A stretch of DNA of 64,000 nucleotides from Rhodococcus sp. 06-235-1A. Its GTDB lineage: Bacteria > Actinomycetota > Actinomycetes > Mycobacteriales > Mycobacteriaceae. Positions 36,056-44,334 of this stretch are shown here, in pieces; positions within the stretch are counted from its first letter, which is position 1; every line of letters begins with the position of its first letter. The notes beneath the pieces were generated by a model that was not told the DNA's origin, did no database searches, and worked only from the letters and a program-made list of their open reading frames with translations. The stretch spans positions 1 to 64,000 of the forward strand of contig NZ_NOYI01000024.1 in assembly GCF_002258785.1 (NCBI RefSeq). Reading direction: 5' to 3'. The position numbers were made by a program, and so were the translations under genes.

Positions 36056-36850
36056 CTACGGACGTAGCGTGAGAATTCGAGGTCCGTCCTCGGTGACGGC
36101 CACGGTGTGTTCCCAGTGCGCCGATCGGGATCCGTCGGTGGTGACGACAGTCCACCCGTCGTCGAGAATGTCGGTTTCGTACGTGCCGAGAGTCAGCATC
36201 GGTTCGATTGCGAGCGTCGATCCGACGACCAACTCCGGGCCCTTGCCCGGTGCACCCTCGTTCGCCAGGAACGGATCCATGTGCATTTCGCGCCCGATGC
36301 CGTGGCCGCCGTATCCGTCGACGATTCCGTACTTACGGCCGTGCGCCTGCTCCGCCGCGTGAGTTCCGGTTTCGATTGCATGCGAGACGTCGGTGAGGCG
36401 GTTGCCGGGAAGCATCGCAGCGATGCCCGCTTCCATCGACAGTCTCGTGGCCTCGCTGAGCATCGAATCGGCCTCGATGATGTCTCCGACACCGAACGTC
36501 CATGCGGAGTCTCCGTGCCATCCGTCGAGCACGGCCCCACAGTCGATGGACACCAGATCGCCGGCGGCAAGAATCTCGTCGGCCGACGGAATGCCGTGTA
36601 CGACACGGTCGTTCACCGACGAGCAGATGCTGCCGGTGAACCCGTGGTATCCGAGAAACGACGGAACAGCACCTGCATCGCGAATGACGGCCTCGGCCAC
36701 ACGGTCGAGTTCGAGAGTCGAGACCCCGGGTACCGCTGCGGCGCGTACGGCCACCAGAGCAGCACCCACGACTGCACCGGCCGCAGCCATGGCGTCGAGC
36801 TCGCCTGCGCTGCGGAACGGCACGACCTTGCGTTTACGGCCGAATGCCAT
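36056..36850 (-). CDS. map: Type I methionine aminopeptidase
   Basis: Removes the initiator Met from nascent proteins. The 264-aa protein carries GYHGFTGSICSSVNDRVVHG, the first metal Asp in VSIDCGAVLDGWHGDSAWTF, His in GGHGIGREMHMDP and the last Glu in the WEHTVAVTEDG segment: the complete pita-bread metal set. The ATG overlaps the adk stop by 1 bp (TAATG). Transcribed with secY and adk. Confidence 0.96.
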   Translation of the reverse strand: MAFGRKRKVVPFRSAGELDAMAAAGAVVGAALVAVRAAAVPGVSTLELDRVAEAVIRDAGAVPSFLGYHGFTGSICSSVNDRVVHGIPSADEILAAGDLVSIDCGAVLDGWHGDSAWTFGVGDIIEADSMLSEATRLSMEAGIAAMLPGNRLTDVSHAIETGTHAAEQAHGRKYGIVDGYGGHGIGREMHMDPFLANEGAPGKGPELVVGSTLAIEPMLTLGTYETDILDDGWTVVTTDGSRSAHWEHTVAVTEDGPRILTLRP

Positions 36851-37404
36851 TACTTGCCGTGGTCCTCGATGGACTTCAGCGCACGCGCGTTGACCTCGTC
36901 CACCTCACCGATGGCGTCGACGGTGACGATCTGTCCCGCGTAGTAGTCGAGAAGAGGAGCCGTCTCGTCCCGGTACACCTTGAGGCGATTGCGGATGACA
37001 TCTTCTTTGTCGTCCTCGCGTCCGCGTGCCAGCATGCGTTCGACGACGACGTCCTCATCGACGACGAACGAGAGCACCGCGTCGAGCTTGGCGTTCAGAT
37101 CCGACAGGATCCCCACGAGAGCCTCGGCCTGACCGACCGAGCGCGGGAAACCGTCGAGCAGAAAGCCGTCGACAGCATCGGGCTCGGCAAGACGACTGCG
37201 GACCATGTCGACGGTCAGTTCACTGGGAACCAGATCGCCTGCATCGAGGTACTTCTTCGCTTCCAGGCCGAGCGGGGTCTTCTCGCCGATGTTCGCGCGA
37301 AACAGATCTCCCGTGGAGATGTGGGGCACGCCCAGCTTCTCGGACAGGAGGACCGCTTGGGTGCCCTTGCCGGCACCGGGGGGACCGAGCAGAACAAGTC
37401 TCAC
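36850..37404 (-). CDS. adk: Adenylate kinase
   Basis: Phosphoryl transfer between ATP and AMP. The 184-aa short form has the P-loop GPPGAGKGTQ at residues 7-16, the AMP-binding HISTGDLFRANI and LDGFPRSVGQAEAL, and no long zinc-binding LID insert, as expected in actinobacteria. The ATG overlaps the secY stop (ATGA); the stop overlaps the map start. Confidence 0.97.
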   Translation of the reverse strand: MRLVLLGPPGAGKGTQAVLLSEKLGVPHISTGDLFRANIGEKTPLGLEAKKYLDAGDLVPSELTVDMVRSRLAEPDAVDGFLLDGFPRSVGQAEALVGILSDLNAKLDAVLSFVVDEDVVVERMLARGREDDKEDVIRNRLKVYRDETAPLLDYYAGQIVTVDAIGEVDEVNARALKSIEDHGK

Positions 37405-38723
37405 TTGAGGAACCCTTCGTAGTTACGCTGCATCAGCTGGCTTTCGATCTGCTTCACGGTGTCCAGCCCGACGCTGACCATGATCAGCACGGCCGTACCA
37501 CCGAACGGGAGGTTCTGGCCTCCGCCCGAACTGCCGATGTCGAGGAACAGGTTCGGAAGAACGGCAATGGTGCCCAGGTAGATCGATCCGGGCAAAGTGA
37601 TGCGGCTGAGGACGTAATTCAGGTAATCGGCGGTCGGCTTGCCCGGGCGGATACCGGGGATGAACCCACCGAACTTCTTCATTTCGTCGGCACGCTCTTC
37701 GGGATTGAACGTGATCGCCACGTAGAAGTACGTGAAGAAGACGATGAGACCGAAGAAGATCGCGATGTACACCGGATTGGCAGGGTTCACCAGGTACTCG
37801 TTGATGATGCGCTGCCACCAACTGGGATCGGTTGCGGTACTCGCCGAGGTCAGCTGCGCGATCAGATTCGGCAGGTAGAGCAGCGAGGACGCGAAGATCA
37901 CCGGGATGACACCCGCCTGGTTGACCTTGAGCGGGAGGTACGTGGAGGAACCGCCGTACATCTTCCGACCGACCATGCGCTTGGCGTACTGGACGGGAAT
38001 TCGGCGCTGCCCCTGCTCGACGAAGACCACACCGGTGATGATGAGGAACGCTGCGAAGCAGACGAATCCGAACACCAGACCGCCGCGGCTCTCGAGGATG
38101 GAGCTGCCCTCGGACGGGATACGCGAGGCAATTCCCGCGAAGATCAGCAGCGACATTCCGTTGCCGACACCGCGTTCGGTGATGACCTCGCCGAACCACA
38201 TGACGACGGCTGCGCCTGCAGTCATGACGAGCACGATGATGACGAGTCCGAAGATGGACTGATCGGCGATGATGTCCTGTTGGCATCCCTGGAGCAGCTG
38301 GCCGCGAGAAGCGAGGGCCACCAGGCCGGTCGCCTGCAGGATGGCCAGTGCGATCGACAGGTAACGCGTGTACTGCGTCATCTTGGCCTGTCCCGACTGT
38401 CCCTCCTTGCGGAGTTCCTCGAACTTCGGGATGACGACGGTGAGCAGCTGCACGATGATGCTGGCGGTGATGTACGGCATGATGCCGATCGCGAACACCG
38501 AGAGCTGAAGGAGCGCTCCACCGGAGAACAGGTTGATCAACGAATAGATGCCCGCCGAATCTCCACCGGAGACCTGGTCGATGCATGCTCGGACATTGGC
38601 GTAATCGACACCCGGCGACGGCAATGTGGCACCGAAGCGATACAGGGCCACCAGACCGAGCGTGAAGAGGATCTTCCGTCTCAGGTCAGGAGTCCTGAGG
38701 GCCGACACGAAGGCGGAAAGCAA
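37401..38723 (-). CDS. secY: Protein translocase subunit SecY
   Basis: Channel of the Sec translocon, ten transmembrane helices. A TTG at 38723, four bases after a perfect AGGAGG, gives a 440-aa protein starting LLSAFVSALRTPDLRRKILF, the usual actinobacterial N-terminus; the frame extends to 38804 but that part has no ribosome site. Conserved marks include PYITASIIVQLLTVVIPKFE in helix 2 and FTYFYVAITFNPEERADEMK. First gene of secY-adk-map, downstream of a hairpin that follows rplO. Confidence 0.96.
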   Translation of the reverse strand: MLSAFVSALRTPDLRRKILFTLGLVALYRFGATLPSPGVDYANVRACIDQVSGGDSAGIYSLINLFSGGALLQLSVFAIGIMPYITASIIVQLLTVVIPKFEELRKEGQSGQAKMTQYTRYLSIALAILQATGLVALASRGQLLQGCQQDIIADQSIFGLVIIVLVMTAGAAVVMWFGEVITERGVGNGMSLLIFAGIASRIPSEGSSILESRGGLVFGFVCFAAFLIITGVVFVEQGQRRIPVQYAKRMVGRKMYGGSSTYLPLKVNQAGVIPVIFASSLLYLPNLIAQLTSASTATDPSWWQRIINEYLVNPANPVYIAIFFGLIVFFTYFYVAITFNPEERADEMKKFGGFIPGIRPGKPTADYLNYVLSRITLPGSIYLGTIAVLPNLFLDIGSSGGGQNLPFGGTAVLIMVSVGLDTVKQIESQLMQRNYEGFLK

Positions 38724-39037
38724 AGATCCTCCTGGCACGACTGCGTTGACGCCGCGAGTGCTTCCCGGAGAGCCGACTGCTGCTCCCGTGAGCCTCACGA
38801 GCATGGACTGCGAACGACATTCATCGCCCGCATCGAAACGAACTTCTGTGAACTCTAGAACTCTAACAGTGCGTATCGAACGGCCCGACGGTCAGTGTTG
38901 GACCCTGTCCGTTCGGTCGACCGCGGCACATGGTGCCGAGGCAACGATGGCCGCAGCTCAGCTGCGAGAGCTGTGGCTGCGGCCATCGTCACGAACTGCT
39001 GCTCGACGCGCTGCTACTCAGCACATCGAAGCAATGC
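38724..39037. other. Spacer between rplO and secY
   Basis: About 310 bp without a gene. It holds the rplO-proximal hairpin at 38944-38989 and an AT-richer part (38850-38880) that may contain the secY promoter; no clear -35/-10 pair could be chosen. The secY ribosome site lies at the low-coordinate end. Confidence 0.5.
38944..38989 (-). terminator. Hairpin after rplO
   Basis: Perfect 14-bp arms, ACGATGGCCGCAGC at 38944-38957 and its complement at 38976-38989, with an 18-nt loop that can pair further. It lies 48 bp past the rplO stop, without a T-tract. It probably separates the rpsH-rplO unit from secY-adk-map. Confidence 0.6.
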
Positions 39038-39481
39038 TCATACCTCGGTTGCAGAACCGCCGGCAGCGGCGATCTTTTCCTTGGCGGAGCCCGTGAACTT
39101 GTTGGCCGAGATGTCGACCTTCACGGTGAGGTTTCCGTCTCCGAGAACCTTGACGAGCTCGTTCTTGCGAACGGCCCCCTTGGCGATCAGCTCGGGGATA
39201 CCGATCTGGCCGCCTTCGGGGAACAGACGCTCGATGTCGCGCAGGTTCACGACCTGGAACACGACACGGTTGCGGTTGGTGAAGCCCTTGAGCTTCGGGA
39301 GCCGCATGTGGAGGGGCATCTGGCCACCCTCGAAGCGTGCCGGCACGTTCTTGCGTGCGCCGGTTCCCTTGGTACCGCGACCTGCGGTCTTGCCGCGCTT
39401 GCCACCTTCACCACGGCCGACGCGAATCTTCGTCGACTTGGATCCGGCTGCGGGGCGCAGGTGGTGCAGTTTGATGGTCAT
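39038..39481 (-). CDS. rplO: 50S ribosomal protein L15
   Basis: A 147-aa L15: MTIKLHHLRPAAGSKSTKIR, then the Gly-rich RVGRGEGGKRGKTAGRGTKG and FEGGQMPLHMRLPKLKGFTN that thread into 23S rRNA. Starts 2 bp after the rpmD stop and is the last gene before the hairpin. Confidence 0.98.
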   Translation of the reverse strand: MTIKLHHLRPAAGSKSTKIRVGRGEGGKRGKTAGRGTKGTGARKNVPARFEGGQMPLHMRLPKLKGFTNRNRVVFQVVNLRDIERLFPEGGQIGIPELIAKGAVRKNELVKVLGDGNLTVKVDISANKFTGSAKEKIAAAGGSATEV

Positions 39482-39483
39482 GG

Positions 39484-39663
39484 TTAGACCTCCTCAACAG
39501 TTACGAGGTGGCGCACCGTGTTGACCAGTCCGCGGTTCTGCGGGTTGTCCTCGCGGACGACCGTCTGGCGGATGCCCTTGAGCCCGAGAGTACGCAGGCT
39601 GTCACGCTGGTTCGCCTTCTGGCCGATGGTGCTCTTGATCTGAGTGACCTTCAGCTGAGCCAT
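39484..39663 (-). CDS. rpmD: 50S ribosomal protein L30
   Basis: A 59-aa gene too short for most automatic length cut-offs: MAQLKVTQIKSTIGQKANQR, then LRTLGLKGIRQTVVREDNP and the terminal VNTVRHLVTVEEV. The ATG overlaps the rpsE stop by 1 bp (TAATG). Conserved place between rpsE and rplO. Confidence 0.97.
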   Translation of the reverse strand: MAQLKVTQIKSTIGQKANQRDSLRTLGLKGIRQTVVREDNPQNRGLVNTVRHLVTVEEV

Positions 39664-40337
39664 TACTTCACCGCTCCTGCCTGTGCGCGTGCGCGCAGCA
39701 TTCCGGCGGGTGCAACCTCTTCGAGGGTCAGGCCGCGGCGAGCCGCAACTTCCTCGGGACGCTGCAGACCCTTGAGGGCTGCGACGGTCGCGTGCACGAC
39801 GTTGATGGCGTTGTCGCTACCGAGCGACTTCGACAGCACGTCGTGGACACCGGCGCACTCCAACACTGCGCGCACAGCGCCACCGGCGATGACGCCGGTA
39901 CCGGCGCTGGCCGGACGCAACATGACGACGCCGGCAGCGGCCTCGCCCTGGATGGGGTGCGTGATGGTGCCGGCGATCATCGGGACGCGGAAGAAGCTCT
40001 TGCGAGCCTCCTCGACACCCTTCTGGATGGCCGCGGGAACTTCCTTGGCCTTGCCGTAGCCGACGCCGACCAGTCCGTTGCCGTCACCGACGATGACGAG
40101 GGCGGTGAAGCTGAAGCGTCGACCACCCTTGACCACCTTGGAGACACGGTTGATCGTGACGACCTTCTCGATGAAGTTCGACTTGTCCGCAGCGTTACCG
40201 CCACGGCCGTTGTCACGACGGTCACGACCGCCACCACCGCGGTTGTCGCCGCGCTGGTTGTTGTCGCCACCTGCGTTGGGGCCACTGTTCTGTCCGGCGG
40301 GGCCGCTTCCGCCGTCACGCCGTTGACGTCCCGGCAT
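39663..40337 (-). CDS. rpsE: 30S ribosomal protein S5
   Basis: A 224-aa S5. The first 50 residues are a disordered Gly/Asn/Arg/Asp-rich extension, common in actinobacteria. The double-stranded RNA-binding part begins at FIEKVVTINRVSKVVKGGRR and the C-terminal domain has VHDVLSKSLGSDNAINVVHA. Acts in decoding fidelity at the mRNA entry side. Confidence 0.97.
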   Translation of the reverse strand: MPGRQRRDGGSGPAGQNSGPNAGGDNNQRGDNRGGGGRDRRDNGRGGNAADKSNFIEKVVTINRVSKVVKGGRRFSFTALVIVGDGNGLVGVGYGKAKEVPAAIQKGVEEARKSFFRVPMIAGTITHPIQGEAAAGVVMLRPASAGTGVIAGGAVRAVLECAGVHDVLSKSLGSDNAINVVHATVAALKGLQRPEEVAARRGLTLEEVAPAGMLRARAQAGAVK

Positions 40338-40371
40338 CAGGCTGTCCTTCCGTTGTCAGTCATTGTCATCA

Positions 40372-40788
40372 TCAGAACGTCAACCCGCCTTCGCGGGCTG
40401 CGTCTGCGAGTGCCGCGATGCGGCCGCTGTAGTTGTTGCCGCCGCGGTCGAACACGACTGCCTCGACGCCGGCTGCCTTCGCACGGCTGGCGATGAGCTC
40501 GCCGACCTTCGCGCTGACGGCCTTCTTGTCGCCCTCGAGCGCGCGCACATCGGCTTCGATGCTCGACGCGCTGGCCAGCGTGTGGCCCGCGAGGTCGTCG
40601 ATCAACTGCACGTGGATGTGTCGCGAGGACCGGTTGACGACCAAGCGCGGACGCTCGGGCGTTCCGGAGATCTTCTTGCGAAGGCGGAAGTGACGACGTG
40701 CCTTCGACAGGCGACGCTTCGTCGAGACGTCGGTGCCGCGCGGTGTGCGCTTGACGACGTTCGCCTTGTCTGCTGTTTGCTGGCTCAT
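40372..40788 (-). CDS. rplR: 50S ribosomal protein L18
   Basis: 5S rRNA-binding protein of 138 aa: KRRLSKARRHFRLRKKISGT, RPRLVVNRSSRHIHVQLIDD and the terminal FDRGGNNYSGRIAALADAAR are diagnostic. Starts 1 bp after the rplF stop. Confidence 0.98.
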   Translation of the reverse strand: MSQQTADKANVVKRTPRGTDVSTKRRLSKARRHFRLRKKISGTPERPRLVVNRSSRHIHVQLIDDLAGHTLASASSIEADVRALEGDKKAVSAKVGELIASRAKAAGVEAVVFDRGGNNYSGRIAALADAAREGGLTF

Positions 40789-40789
40789 A

Positions 40790-41329
40790 TCACTTACCCG
40801 TCTTTCCGACCTTGCGGCGGATCACTTCACCCTCGTAGCGGATGCCCTTGCCCTTGTACGGGTCCGGACGCCGCAGACGACGAATGTTGGCAGAGATCTG
40901 ACCGACCTTCTGCTTGTCGATGCCGACAACGGTGAATCGCGTGGGCGACTCGACCGTGAACGTGATGCCCTCGGGTGCTTCGATCAGCACAGGATGGCTG
41001 TAACCGAGTGCGAACTCGAGGTCCTTGCCCTTGAGTACGACGCGGTAACCGACGCCGTGAATCTCCATCTTGGTGGTGTAACCGTTGGTGACACCGGTGA
41101 TGAGGTTCGCAACGAGTGTGCGCGAGAGGCCATGCAGCGAGCGGCTCTTACGCTCGTCGTCCGGCCGGGTGACGGCGATGGTGCCGTCGTCGGCGCGAGC
41201 GATCTTGATGGGCTCGGCGACTGTCAGGCTCAGGGCACCCTTGGGGCCCTTGACCGCAACGTCCTGGCCGTCGATGGTGATATCGACGCCAGCGGGGACT
41301 GGGACCGGCAATTTTCCAATACGTGACAT
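40790..41329 (-). CDS. rplF: 50S ribosomal protein L6
   Basis: A 179-aa L6: MSRIGKLPVPVPAGVDITID start, duplicated beta-rich domains, and the conserved RRPDPYKGKGIRYEGEVIRR near the C-terminus. Fourteen base pairs from rpsH. Confidence 0.98.
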   Translation of the reverse strand: MSRIGKLPVPVPAGVDITIDGQDVAVKGPKGALSLTVAEPIKIARADDGTIAVTRPDDERKSRSLHGLSRTLVANLITGVTNGYTTKMEIHGVGYRVVLKGKDLEFALGYSHPVLIEAPEGITFTVESPTRFTVVGIDKQKVGQISANIRRLRRPDPYKGKGIRYEGEVIRRKVGKTGK

Positions 41330-41343
41330 GGTGGTGGCCTCCC

Positions 41344-41742
41344 CTACCAGACGTAGGCGAGGACTTCTCCGCCCACACCCTGCTTGGCAGCCTGACGCTC
41401 CGTGAGCAGACCGGTGGACGTGGAGATGATCGCCACGCCCAGGCCGCCGAGAACCTTGGGCAGATTGGTGGATTTTGCGTACACCCGGAGACCGGGCTTG
41501 GAGACGCGTCGCACGCCGGCGAGGCTGCGCTCACGGCTCGGGCCGTACTTCAGATCGACGATGAGGGTCTTGCCCACCTCGGCGTCTTCCGTGCGGTAAT
41601 CGGAGATGTAGCCCTCACGCTTGAGGATCTCGGCGATGTTCGCCTTGAGCTTCGAGTGGGGAAGCTTCACCTCGTCGTGGTACGCCGAGTTGGCGTTGCG
41701 CAGACGGGTCAAGAAGTCTGCAATTGGATCGGTCATCGTCAT
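41344..41742 (-). CDS. rpsH: 30S ribosomal protein S8
   Basis: A 132-aa S8: MTMTDPIADFLTRLRNANSA start, VSKPGLRVYAKSTNLPKVLG and the GVGGEVLAYVW C-terminus. In the usual spc order rpsN precedes it directly; here a 4.7-kb accessory block separates them, and rpsH has its own promoter candidate (42035-42062) with a leader of about 290 nt. Confidence 0.98.
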   Translation of the reverse strand: MTMTDPIADFLTRLRNANSAYHDEVKLPHSKLKANIAEILKREGYISDYRTEDAEVGKTLIVDLKYGPSRERSLAGVRRVSKPGLRVYAKSTNLPKVLGGLGVAIISTSTGLLTERQAAKQGVGGEVLAYVW

Positions 41743-41868
41743 GGTGTGACCTGTGCACCTTTCTCGCAGCGGTTCCCATGCAGCACGCGCGAGCTGGTGC
41801 CCCTGGATTCTCGAAAACCCGGCGGGCCTGGCTCGTCACATCGTGGGCCTACAGCGAAGTGAACATGT

Positions 41869-41892
41869 CCTGACCGACTGTTGCCGGTCAGG
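41869..41892 (-). other. Hairpin in the rpsH leader
   Basis: CCTGACCG (41869-41876) and CGGTCAGG (41885-41892), perfect 8-bp arms with an 8-nt loop, about 130 nt upstream of the rpsH start. May act in leader-based regulation or processing. Confidence 0.5.
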
Positions 41893-42034
41893 GGTTGCGC
41901 TCCAAGCAATGCATCGCTGCACTGCCAGGTGTTTCGAGCTTCCGCATTCGATGCCGACGTACGAAGAACTCGAGGTTGCGTTCTGTATTGCAAGGACTCG
42001 CGTGCAGGCACGACGAAGCCCGGGCAACCGCTCT

Positions 42035-42062
42035 AGTGTAGGGAACCGGGTGCCATTCTCAA
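42035..42062 (-). promoter_or_regulatory. Candidate rpsH promoter
   Basis: TTGAGA (42062-42057) and TACACT (42040-42035) on the leftward strand, 16 bp apart, followed by a GGTTGCC element 6 bp after the -10. The same layout occurs before rplN and rpsJ. Confidence 0.65.
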
Positions 42063-42179
42063 AATCGATCGTGGTAATGCTCGAGCGGCACAACGTGGGT
42101 AGGGCTCGCGCGGCACGGCCGTGTTCGTCAGTTCGGTGAAGTAGTCTTCCCACATCATTTCATCGCTCCGGGGGGTTCG

Positions 42180-42254
42180 ATGCGCACAACCGATTCTTTT
42201 GCCAGGACGGTTAACGTCCGACCATTGCCGGGTTCGCCCCGCACGGCGCTGTGA
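42180..42254 (+). CDS. Small ORF leading the toxin operon
   Basis: An ATG 4 bases after GGGGGG opens a 24-codon frame (MRTTDSFARTVNVRPLPGSP and four more residues). Its TGA overlaps the GTG of the next gene (GTGA). The strong ribosome site with a weak downstream start suggests a leader whose translation drives the WXG-like gene by coupling. It could also be the true N-terminus if a frameshift is present; no evidence for that was seen. Confidence 0.45.
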   Translation: MRTTDSFARTVNVRPLPGSPRTAL

Positions 42255-42556
42255 AAGCCGATCCCGATCGGATTCGCCGCGCCTCTGCTCGGATGTCCGG
42301 CCTCGCCGACGTGTTGTGGGATGACATCGATCTCGTCCGTCTGGCCGTGGAGGAATTGATGGAGACCTCCTGGACAGGCGCTGCGGCCAATTCCCATGCA
42401 GTTCTGTGGGCGGAGTGGGTCGATTCGGCTCGGAAGATATGCGGCGCGCTCACCGAGGACGCCTGGCTGCTCGATGGCATTGCGACCGAATATGCCGCAA
42501 CGGACATCGTGATCGATGAACACGTGGTGGATTCCGGCCTTCGGCTGGACCGTTGA
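42251..42556 (+). CDS. WXG100-like protein, toxin operon
   Basis: A 101-aa helical protein with GTG start, a central turn TSWTGAAANSH of the WXG kind and a C-terminal helix pair. It has no good ribosome site of its own and overlaps the small upstream ORF (GTGA) and the next gene (TTGA). Proteins of this size encoded upstream of large polymorphic toxins usually act as type VII targeting partners or chaperones. Confidence 0.65.
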   Translation: MKADPDRIRRASARMSGLADVLWDDIDLVRLAVEELMETSWTGAAANSHAVLWAEWVDSARKICGALTEDAWLLDGIATEYAATDIVIDEHVVDSGLRLDR

Positions 42557-42843
42557 CGGCGCGCTACGTCGCCGACGTCGAGCAGATTCTCGCTCTTGTC
42601 GGTCGCGCACACATAGTTGGAGCCACGATCGAATCGGCTATCGCCGATGTGGAGCGCGAGGTGAACGATCTCGGCATCGAATGGGAGGGCGAAACGGCTG
42701 AGGCGCACCGCTCGAAGCACGAGCTACTTCGGCAGGAATTGAAAGATATGCGAACCGCGCTCGCCAAACTCGGCACACTGGCGCAAGGTGCCCATGATCG
42801 CTACCGCGCAGCCGTGGACCACAACAAGCGAATGTGGCCCTGA
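42553..42843 (+). CDS. Second WXG100-like protein, toxin operon
   Basis: A 96-aa protein from a TTG start overlapping the previous stop. Helix, turn IEWEGETAEAH (WXG type), helix RSKHELLRQELKDMRTALAK, ending DHNKRMWP. Its stop overlaps the toxin ATG (TGATG). With the gene before it, it probably forms a heterodimer that accompanies the toxin to a type VII channel. Confidence 0.68.
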   Translation: MTARYVADVEQILALVGRAHIVGATIESAIADVEREVNDLGIEWEGETAEAHRSKHELLRQELKDMRTALAKLGTLAQGAHDRYRAAVDHNKRMWP

Positions 42844-44042
42844 TGGCCCCGATCAGCGTCGACCCGGACATCCTTGCCGATGCGGCCTCGCAATACGACA
42901 GCGCCAGAACCATATCGAGCGGCGCGATAGCGAAGCTCGCTGCGGAACTCGACCGCAACTGGGGCTGCGCAGGCACCGACAACGCCGGGAAGTCCTGGGC
43001 CGACAGTTACGATTCCGCAGCATTCGACGCAGTTTCCACCGCAACCGACATCACGAATGCGTTCGGCAAACTTCATGATCTGCTGGCGGCAACCGGCGTC
43101 AACCACACCAACGCGGAGAACGCGAACACCGTTCCGCCGCACCCACCGCTACCCGCTCCCCCACAACTTCCTCATACGAATACACCGCGCTTCAACGGTT
43201 CCTACGGCGGCGACACCGACGCTCCGATGGGGTGGGGCCTGATCACGCGATGGCTACAGGGCCACATGTGGCCCAACGGCGATCCGGACAAGTTGCGGGG
43301 TCTCGGAAGCGCGTGGCGCACCGCCGCCGAGGAGCTGCGTCGAGCGAGCGACGCCACGAACTCCGCATGGATCGACATCGAGCAACTTGCCTCCGACGAA
43401 TTGCCGCAGATCCTCGCCCAGATGGACGGGGTCTACATCGCAGCGCACAACGTCGCCGACCAATTCGACACTCTCGCGAGCGAATGCGGCGAATGGGCCA
43501 CCACCATTCAGGAGGCTCACCAGAGCGTCATCGATATCGTGGGGACGGCCATCGTAGCCGGCACGATTGCCGGTGCGGTTGCCGGCTTCTTCACACTCGG
43601 TGTGGGAACGGTCGCCGTCACGGGCGCAACGGGCAGCGTCATTGCCGGAAGTGTCATCGCCGTCCTCACCGGAGTGGAAGCGGCGTCGGCAATTGCCGTC
43701 GGTGTCACAGTGGCAACCGGGGCGGCGGCCATTGAAATCGCCGTGGATGTGCAACCGCTCCTCGAAGCAAGTCCGACGACATTCAACGCAAACACTGGTG
43801 GAGGAAATTGGCACTACAACCCCCCACCTCGAAATCTTGCTGGCTTTCCGAAAGCGATACGCGAAAAGACCATGAATGGGCGAAAGCGGTGGGTAGATGA
43901 CAAAGGAAATATCTACGAGTGGGACTACCAGCACGGAGCCGTCGAGAAGTACAGCAAGAGCGGTAAACACTTGGGGGAATACGATCCCAACACCGGAGTC
44001 CAGACCAAACCTGCAGAACCCAGCCGAAAGCCAGGAAAGTAA
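42843..44042 (+). CDS. Polymorphic toxin with colicin E3-type 16S rRNase domain
   Basis: A 399-aa protein. Residues 1-95 are a helical WXG-like segment (RNWGCAGTDNAGKSW), a Pro-rich linker follows, residues 120-225 form a second helical targeting region, and about 228-300 is a Gly/Ala-rich hydrophobic stretch that may insert in membranes. The last 60 residues match the cytotoxic domain of colicin E3/cloacin: Asp361, His364 and Glu368 in YEWDYQHGAVEKY and Arg395 near the end keep the spacing of the E3 catalytic residues Asp510, His513, Glu517 and Arg545 (from memory). That domain cleaves 16S rRNA in the decoding centre. The stop is adjacent to the immunity gene start. Confidence 0.85.
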   Translation: MAPISVDPDILADAASQYDSARTISSGAIAKLAAELDRNWGCAGTDNAGKSWADSYDSAAFDAVSTATDITNAFGKLHDLLAATGVNHTNAENANTVPPHPPLPAPPQLPHTNTPRFNGSYGGDTDAPMGWGLITRWLQGHMWPNGDPDKLRGLGSAWRTAAEELRRASDATNSAWIDIEQLASDELPQILAQMDGVYIAAHNVADQFDTLASECGEWATTIQEAHQSVIDIVGTAIVAGTIAGAVAGFFTLGVGTVAVTGATGSVIAGSVIAVLTGVEAASAIAVGVTVATGAAAIEIAVDVQPLLEASPTTFNANTGGGNWHYNPPPRNLAGFPKAIREKTMNGRKRWVDDKGNIYEWDYQHGAVEKYSKSGKHLGEYDPNTGVQTKPAEPSRKPGK

Positions 44043-44288
44043 ATGTGGCGCCTAGAGAAGTTCGACAAGACTACCCACCTCCTTGTGGGCGATTACCTCC
44101 TCCACAACATGTCAGCTGACATAGTCGAGAAAATTCTCGGCGCAACAGACGCCGAGCACGAACTTCCCATTGGGATTCGTCAGCACGATGTTCCACTGTC
44201 CAAGGCATCAGAGTTTGCAGCTTTCATGGACGAAATCTTCATTCTCGACGAGAACTGCGAATACGAAGTTGGCTATTCCTCAGACTGA
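44043..44288 (+). CDS. Probable immunity protein for the E3-type toxin
   Basis: An 81-aa acidic protein starting at the ATG that directly abuts the toxin stop (TAAATG). It begins MWRLEKFDKTTHLLVGDYLL and is Asp/Glu-rich near the end (ILDENCEYEVGYSSD). The size, acidity and position are those of immunity proteins that bind basic E3-type RNase domains; the sequence recalls the small DUF7683-like immunity family rather than ImmE3. Neutralisation is inferred, not shown. Confidence 0.65.
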   Translation: MWRLEKFDKTTHLLVGDYLLHNMSADIVEKILGATDAEHELPIGIRQHDVPLSKASEFAAFMDEIFILDENCEYEVGYSSD

Positions 44289-44334
44289 CGATCGCCGAAC
44301 AACATGTCATGCACCGACTTACAGTCGGACACAC

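Larger units (their letters stand above)
41743..42179 (-). other. Long rpsH leader and intergenic region
   Basis: About 440 bp without a credible gene. On the leftward strand it holds the rpsH promoter and a 285-nt leader with a hairpin at 41869-41892. On the rightward strand its last 10 bases carry the ribosome site for the toxin operon's small ORF. Confidence 0.6.

Noticed and set aside
38724..38804. Longer SecY with an ATG at 38804
   Set aside because: The TTG at 38723 has a perfect AGGAGG four bases away and gives the conserved start.
42180..42254. Frameshifted N-terminus of the first WXG-like gene
   Set aside because: The GTGA overlap and the coupled pattern of all later genes make a separate leader more likely; no homopolymer slip site is seen.
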